Shown here one piece after another: positions 61,718 through 64,000 of a stretch of 64,000 nt of DNA. Under the pieces are notes generated by a model. It did no database searches. It saw nothing but the letters and a program-made list of their open reading frames with translations, and was not told the origin of the DNA. Positions within the stretch are counted from its first letter, which is position 1. Each line of letters begins with the position of its first letter. The stretch is taken from assembly GCF_900608595.1 (NCBI RefSeq), contig NZ_UWYY01000005.1, positions 1 through 64,000 on the forward strand. Direction: 5' to 3'. This stretch comes from Promicromonospora panici. Lineage in GTDB: Bacteria; Actinomycetota; Actinomycetes; Actinomycetales; Cellulomonadaceae. A program made the translations under genes and the position numbers.

Positions 61718-62806
61718 ATGCCCGAGAACAGCACCGACACCCGATCCCCGCAGGGCGGCGTGTCCCGCCGCACGATCCTGACCGGCACTCTCGCCGGCCT
61801 GATGGCGCCGGCCGGGGCGCTCTCCCTCGGCGCCGACAGTGCGATCGCCGCCGGCTCGAAGCCGATCACGACCCTCGGCACCACCCGGCACATCACCGTC
61901 TACGCCGAGCCGCTGCCCGGCGGCCGCTACGGCTACGGGCTCGCCCCGGGCAAGGCCACCATCCCCGGCCCGCTGCTGGAGATGTGGGAGGGCGACACCC
62001 TCCAGGTCGAGCTGGTCAACAACACCGACAAGCGCCTGTCGATCCACCCGCACGGCGTCGACTACAAGACCGAGTCCGACGGCAGCCCGTTCAACGACTC
62101 GTTCAACGAGCCCGGCGAGACCCGCACCTACACCTGGGGCAGCCACGTACAGACCCAGCTCGACGACGGTCACTGGATCCCCGGCACCGCGGGCTACTGG
62201 CACTACCACGACCACGCGATGGACGGGGAGCACGGGACGGCCGGGCTGCGCGCGGGCCTGTACGGCGGGCTCATCGTGCGACGCAAGGGCGACATCCTGC
62301 CCGACCGCACCTTCACCGTCGTGTTCAACGACATGACCATCAACAACAAGTCGGCGCCGGACACCCCGATGTTCGAGGCGAACCTCGGCGAGAAGGTCGA
62401 GTTCGTCGCGATCGGGCACGGCGACCAGCTCCACACGTTCCACCTGCACGCCCACCGCTGGGCGAACAACCGGACCGGGTACCTGACCGGCCCCGACGAC
62501 CCCAGCCAGGTGATCGACACTCGCGACCTCAACCCCGGCGACTCGTTCGGGTTCCAGGTCAAGGCCGGGGAGAAGGTCGGCGCGGGCGCGTGGATGTACC
62601 ACTGTCACGTCCAGTTCCACTCCGACGGCGGCATGGCCGGGATCTTTCTGGTCCGCAACGCCGACGGGTCCATGCCCGACGGCGCGCAGGACGCCATCGA
62701 CCGGTTCCACGAGCACGGCGGGCACACGGCGGGCGCGGCTACCGAACCGGCCGCAGGATCCGCCGGCGAGACCGAGCCTGAGACAGCGGACCACTCCGGA
62801 CACTGA
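61718..62806 (+). CDS. Two-domain multicopper oxidase (small laccase), Tat-exported
   Basis: 362 residues. The N-terminus has a twin-arginine signal ([20 protein letters not shown]). Two cupredoxin domains carry all four copper motifs: [31 protein letters not shown] and [15 protein letters not shown], with the type 1 Cys, His and axial Met. Length and motifs match bacterial small laccases that work as trimers. It would oxidise phenolic compounds or metals outside the cell. The C-terminus is His-rich ([14 protein letters not shown]). CGGAGA precedes the ATG. The next gene follows after 35 bases. Confidence 0.9.
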   Translation: MPENSTDTRSPQGGVSRRTILTGTLAGLMAPAGALSLGADSAIAAGSKPITTLGTTRHITVYAEPLPGGRYGYGLAPGKATIPGPLLEMWEGDTLQVELVNNTDKRLSIHPHGVDYKTESDGSPFNDSFNEPGETRTYTWGSHVQTQLDDGHWIPGTAGYWHYHDHAMDGEHGTAGLRAGLYGGLIVRRKGDILPDRTFTVVFNDMTINNKSAPDTPMFEANLGEKVEFVAIGHGDQLHTFHLHAHRWANNRTGYLTGPDDPSQVIDTRDLNPGDSFGFQVKAGEKVGAGAWMYHCHVQFHSDGGMAGIFLVRNADGSMPDGAQDAIDRFHEHGGHTAGAATEPAAGSAGETEPETADHSGH

Positions 62807-62841
62807 CCGCCACACCCCTGATCACGCGCAAAGGAGCAGTG

Positions 62842-64000
62842 ATGGAACGGACAGGAAGACGCACGATCCGCGGGGCCGCCACCCCGCGAAGGATGGCACG
62901 TGGCGCGCTGGCCGCACTCGCCGGCACGGCCCTCGTCGTCAGTCTGGCGACGGTCCCCGCCCAGGCCCAGCGCACGACCACCGACGCCGCCCCGGCGGCC
63001 GTCGCACCCGCCGCACCGGCGGCTCGCACCGCGGCGCAGGCCGCCGCAGACGTCACAGTGCTCGTGTTCCACGGGGCGCCCGCCCAGCAGCTCGACCCGG
63101 TGACGGCCGCCGTCCGGACGTTCCGGGAGCTCGGCGCGGAGCACGGGTTCACCGTGCACACGGCCAGCGACCCGAAGGTCTTCACGGCGAAGAATCTCGC
63201 GGAGTACCGCGGCGTCGTCTTCCTGTCCGCCGAGGGCACGGAGCTCAGCACCGCGCAGGAGGACGCCCTCAAGACCTACGTGCAGGGTGGTGGCGGGTTC
63301 CTCGGGGTCCGCGACGCCGCGCGCGCCCAGGACCGCTCGCAGTGGTTCACCGGGCTGATCGGCACGCGGCCGGCGGGCAACCTGCCGGACCCGCTGGCCG
63401 TCGCGGGCGTCACCGCGAGCGCCGAGAACCCGCCGAACGAGATCGCGACGAAGCTGATCGACGGCGACAGCGCCACCAAGTGGCTCGCCTTCGAGCCGAC
63501 GGCGTGGATCGAGCTCGAGATGGCGGAGCCCGTCGTCGCCACCCGGTACGCGCTGACGTCGGCCAACGACGCCGCCGGCCGCGACCCGCAGGACTGGACG
63601 CTGCAGGGCTCGGCCGACGGGACGACGTGGACCGACCTGGACACGCGGGCGGACCAGGACTTCCCGGACCGCTTCTCGGCGCAGGACTACCGGTTCGAGA
63701 ACGCGACCGCCTATCAGCACTACCGGCTCGACATCACGGCGAACGCGGGCGACAACCTGACCCAGCTCGCGGAGATCCAGCTCTTCGACGCCTCCGGCGA
63801 GGGGGAGCCCGACCCGGTGGTCCCGGTGCAGGAGGCGACGGTCAACGTCGTCGACCGCGCGCATCCGGCCAACGACGGGCTGCCGCTGAACTGGGAGCGC
63901 TCGGACCGGTGGCTGAACTGGTCGCCGAACCCGGTGGGCGACGTGCACACCGTGGCGCAGGTCGAGGAATGGGACTACGACGCCGGCGAGGGCGCGAACG
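62842..64000 (+). CDS. Secreted ThuA-like protein with inserted discoidin (F5/8C) domain, partial
   Basis: ATG 62842 has AAGGAG 5 bases upstream; the frame is still open at the window end (386 codons). A Sec signal peptide spans residues ~1-43. The first part of a ThuA-like class I glutamine-amidotransferase fold follows (VTVLVFHGAPAQQLDPVTAA, GVVFLSAEGTELS, YVQGGGGFLGVRDAA). A discoidin-like domain is then inserted (residues ~190-315: IDGDSATKWLAFEPTAWIEL, WTLQGSADGTTWTDLD, AEIQLFD). The ThuA fold resumes after it (DRAHPANDGLPLNWERSDRW, NPVGDVHTVAQVEEWDY). ThuA proteins act in trehalose or disaccharide metabolism; the insert suggests glycan binding. Confidence 0.8.
   Translation, partial: MERTGRRTIRGAATPRRMARGALAALAGTALVVSLATVPAQAQRTTTDAAPAAVAPAAPAARTAAQAAADVTVLVFHGAPAQQLDPVTAAVRTFRELGAEHGFTVHTASDPKVFTAKNLAEYRGVVFLSAEGTELSTAQEDALKTYVQGGGGFLGVRDAARAQDRSQWFTGLIGTRPAGNLPDPLAVAGVTASAENPPNEIATKLIDGDSATKWLAFEPTAWIELEMAEPVVATRYALTSANDAAGRDPQDWTLQGSADGTTWTDLDTRADQDFPDRFSAQDYRFENATAYQHYRLDITANAGDNLTQLAEIQLFDASGEGEPDPVVPVQEATVNVVDRAHPANDGLPLNWERSDRWLNWSPNPVGDVHTVAQVEEWDYDAGEGAN

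Overview
The window comes from the chromosome of a high-GC Gram-positive bacterium, most likely an actinomycete of the Promicromonosporaceae/Cellulomonadaceae type. This rests on very high G+C coding bias, many GTG starts, many starts that sit 5-8 bases after a TANNNT -10 box (leaderless mRNAs), and the actinobacterial pairs DUF3000-RNase D and dxs beside a GuaB1-type protein. A FemAB-type transferase and a D-Asp-ligase-like ATP-grasp enzyme would fit an interpeptide-bridged cell wall. No rRNA, tRNA, IS element, CRISPR array or origin was found.

Layout. 0.1-4.4 kb: AraC regulator, stand-alone gap, GlxA-type regulator, secreted Asp-box (sialidase-like) protein. 4.5-8.7 kb: a leftward cassette of FadR-type regulator, creatininase-family hydrolase, secreted esterase and AbgT transporter, with a clear operator at the regulator start. 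8.8-10.5 kb: AraC-VOC pair, a truncated GNAT remnant, DUF2277. 10.5-13.2 kb: reverse trans-sulfuration operon (cystathionine beta-synthase, cystathionine gamma-lyase) preceded by a 10-codon leaderless uORF carrying three consecutive Cys codons that can pair with the downstream ribosome-binding region; this is the most striking regulatory signal here. 13.2-18.8 kb: two small unknown proteins, glgX, a degenerate TreZ-like pseudoenzyme, PPK2. 18.8-24 kb: ZapE-like ATPase, SDR, DUF805, ATP-grasp ligase coupled to gnd. 24-27.2 kb: DUF3000, RNase D, FemAB. 27.5-31 kb: fadA-fadB operon. 31-36.3 kb: TrkA-type two-RCK membrane protein, amino-acid permease, MocR regulator, metallophosphoesterase.

36.4-45.4 kb looks the most accessory: an excisionase-like HTH protein downstream of an AT-richer 48-residue peptide gene, a methyltransferase, a second phosphoesterase, a tandem pair of overlapping membrane-anchored paralogues of no family I can name with certainty, a STAND-type NTPase with TPRs, and an SNF2 helicase. 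45.5-60.6 kb returns to housekeeping and small-enzyme genes (PPOX, GNAT, XRE, GCS2 ligase, dxs, GuaB1, HelD-like helicase, DUF1801, APH, DUF4241, threonine dehydratase, Nudix, hydrolase, TetR). 60.7-64 kb: a membrane protein, then a strong promoter and long leader driving a Tat-exported two-domain laccase and a secreted ThuA-like protein with a discoidin domain inserted in it, cut by the window end.

Many convergent gene pairs are separated by strong, often near-perfect hairpins that act as bidirectional terminators.
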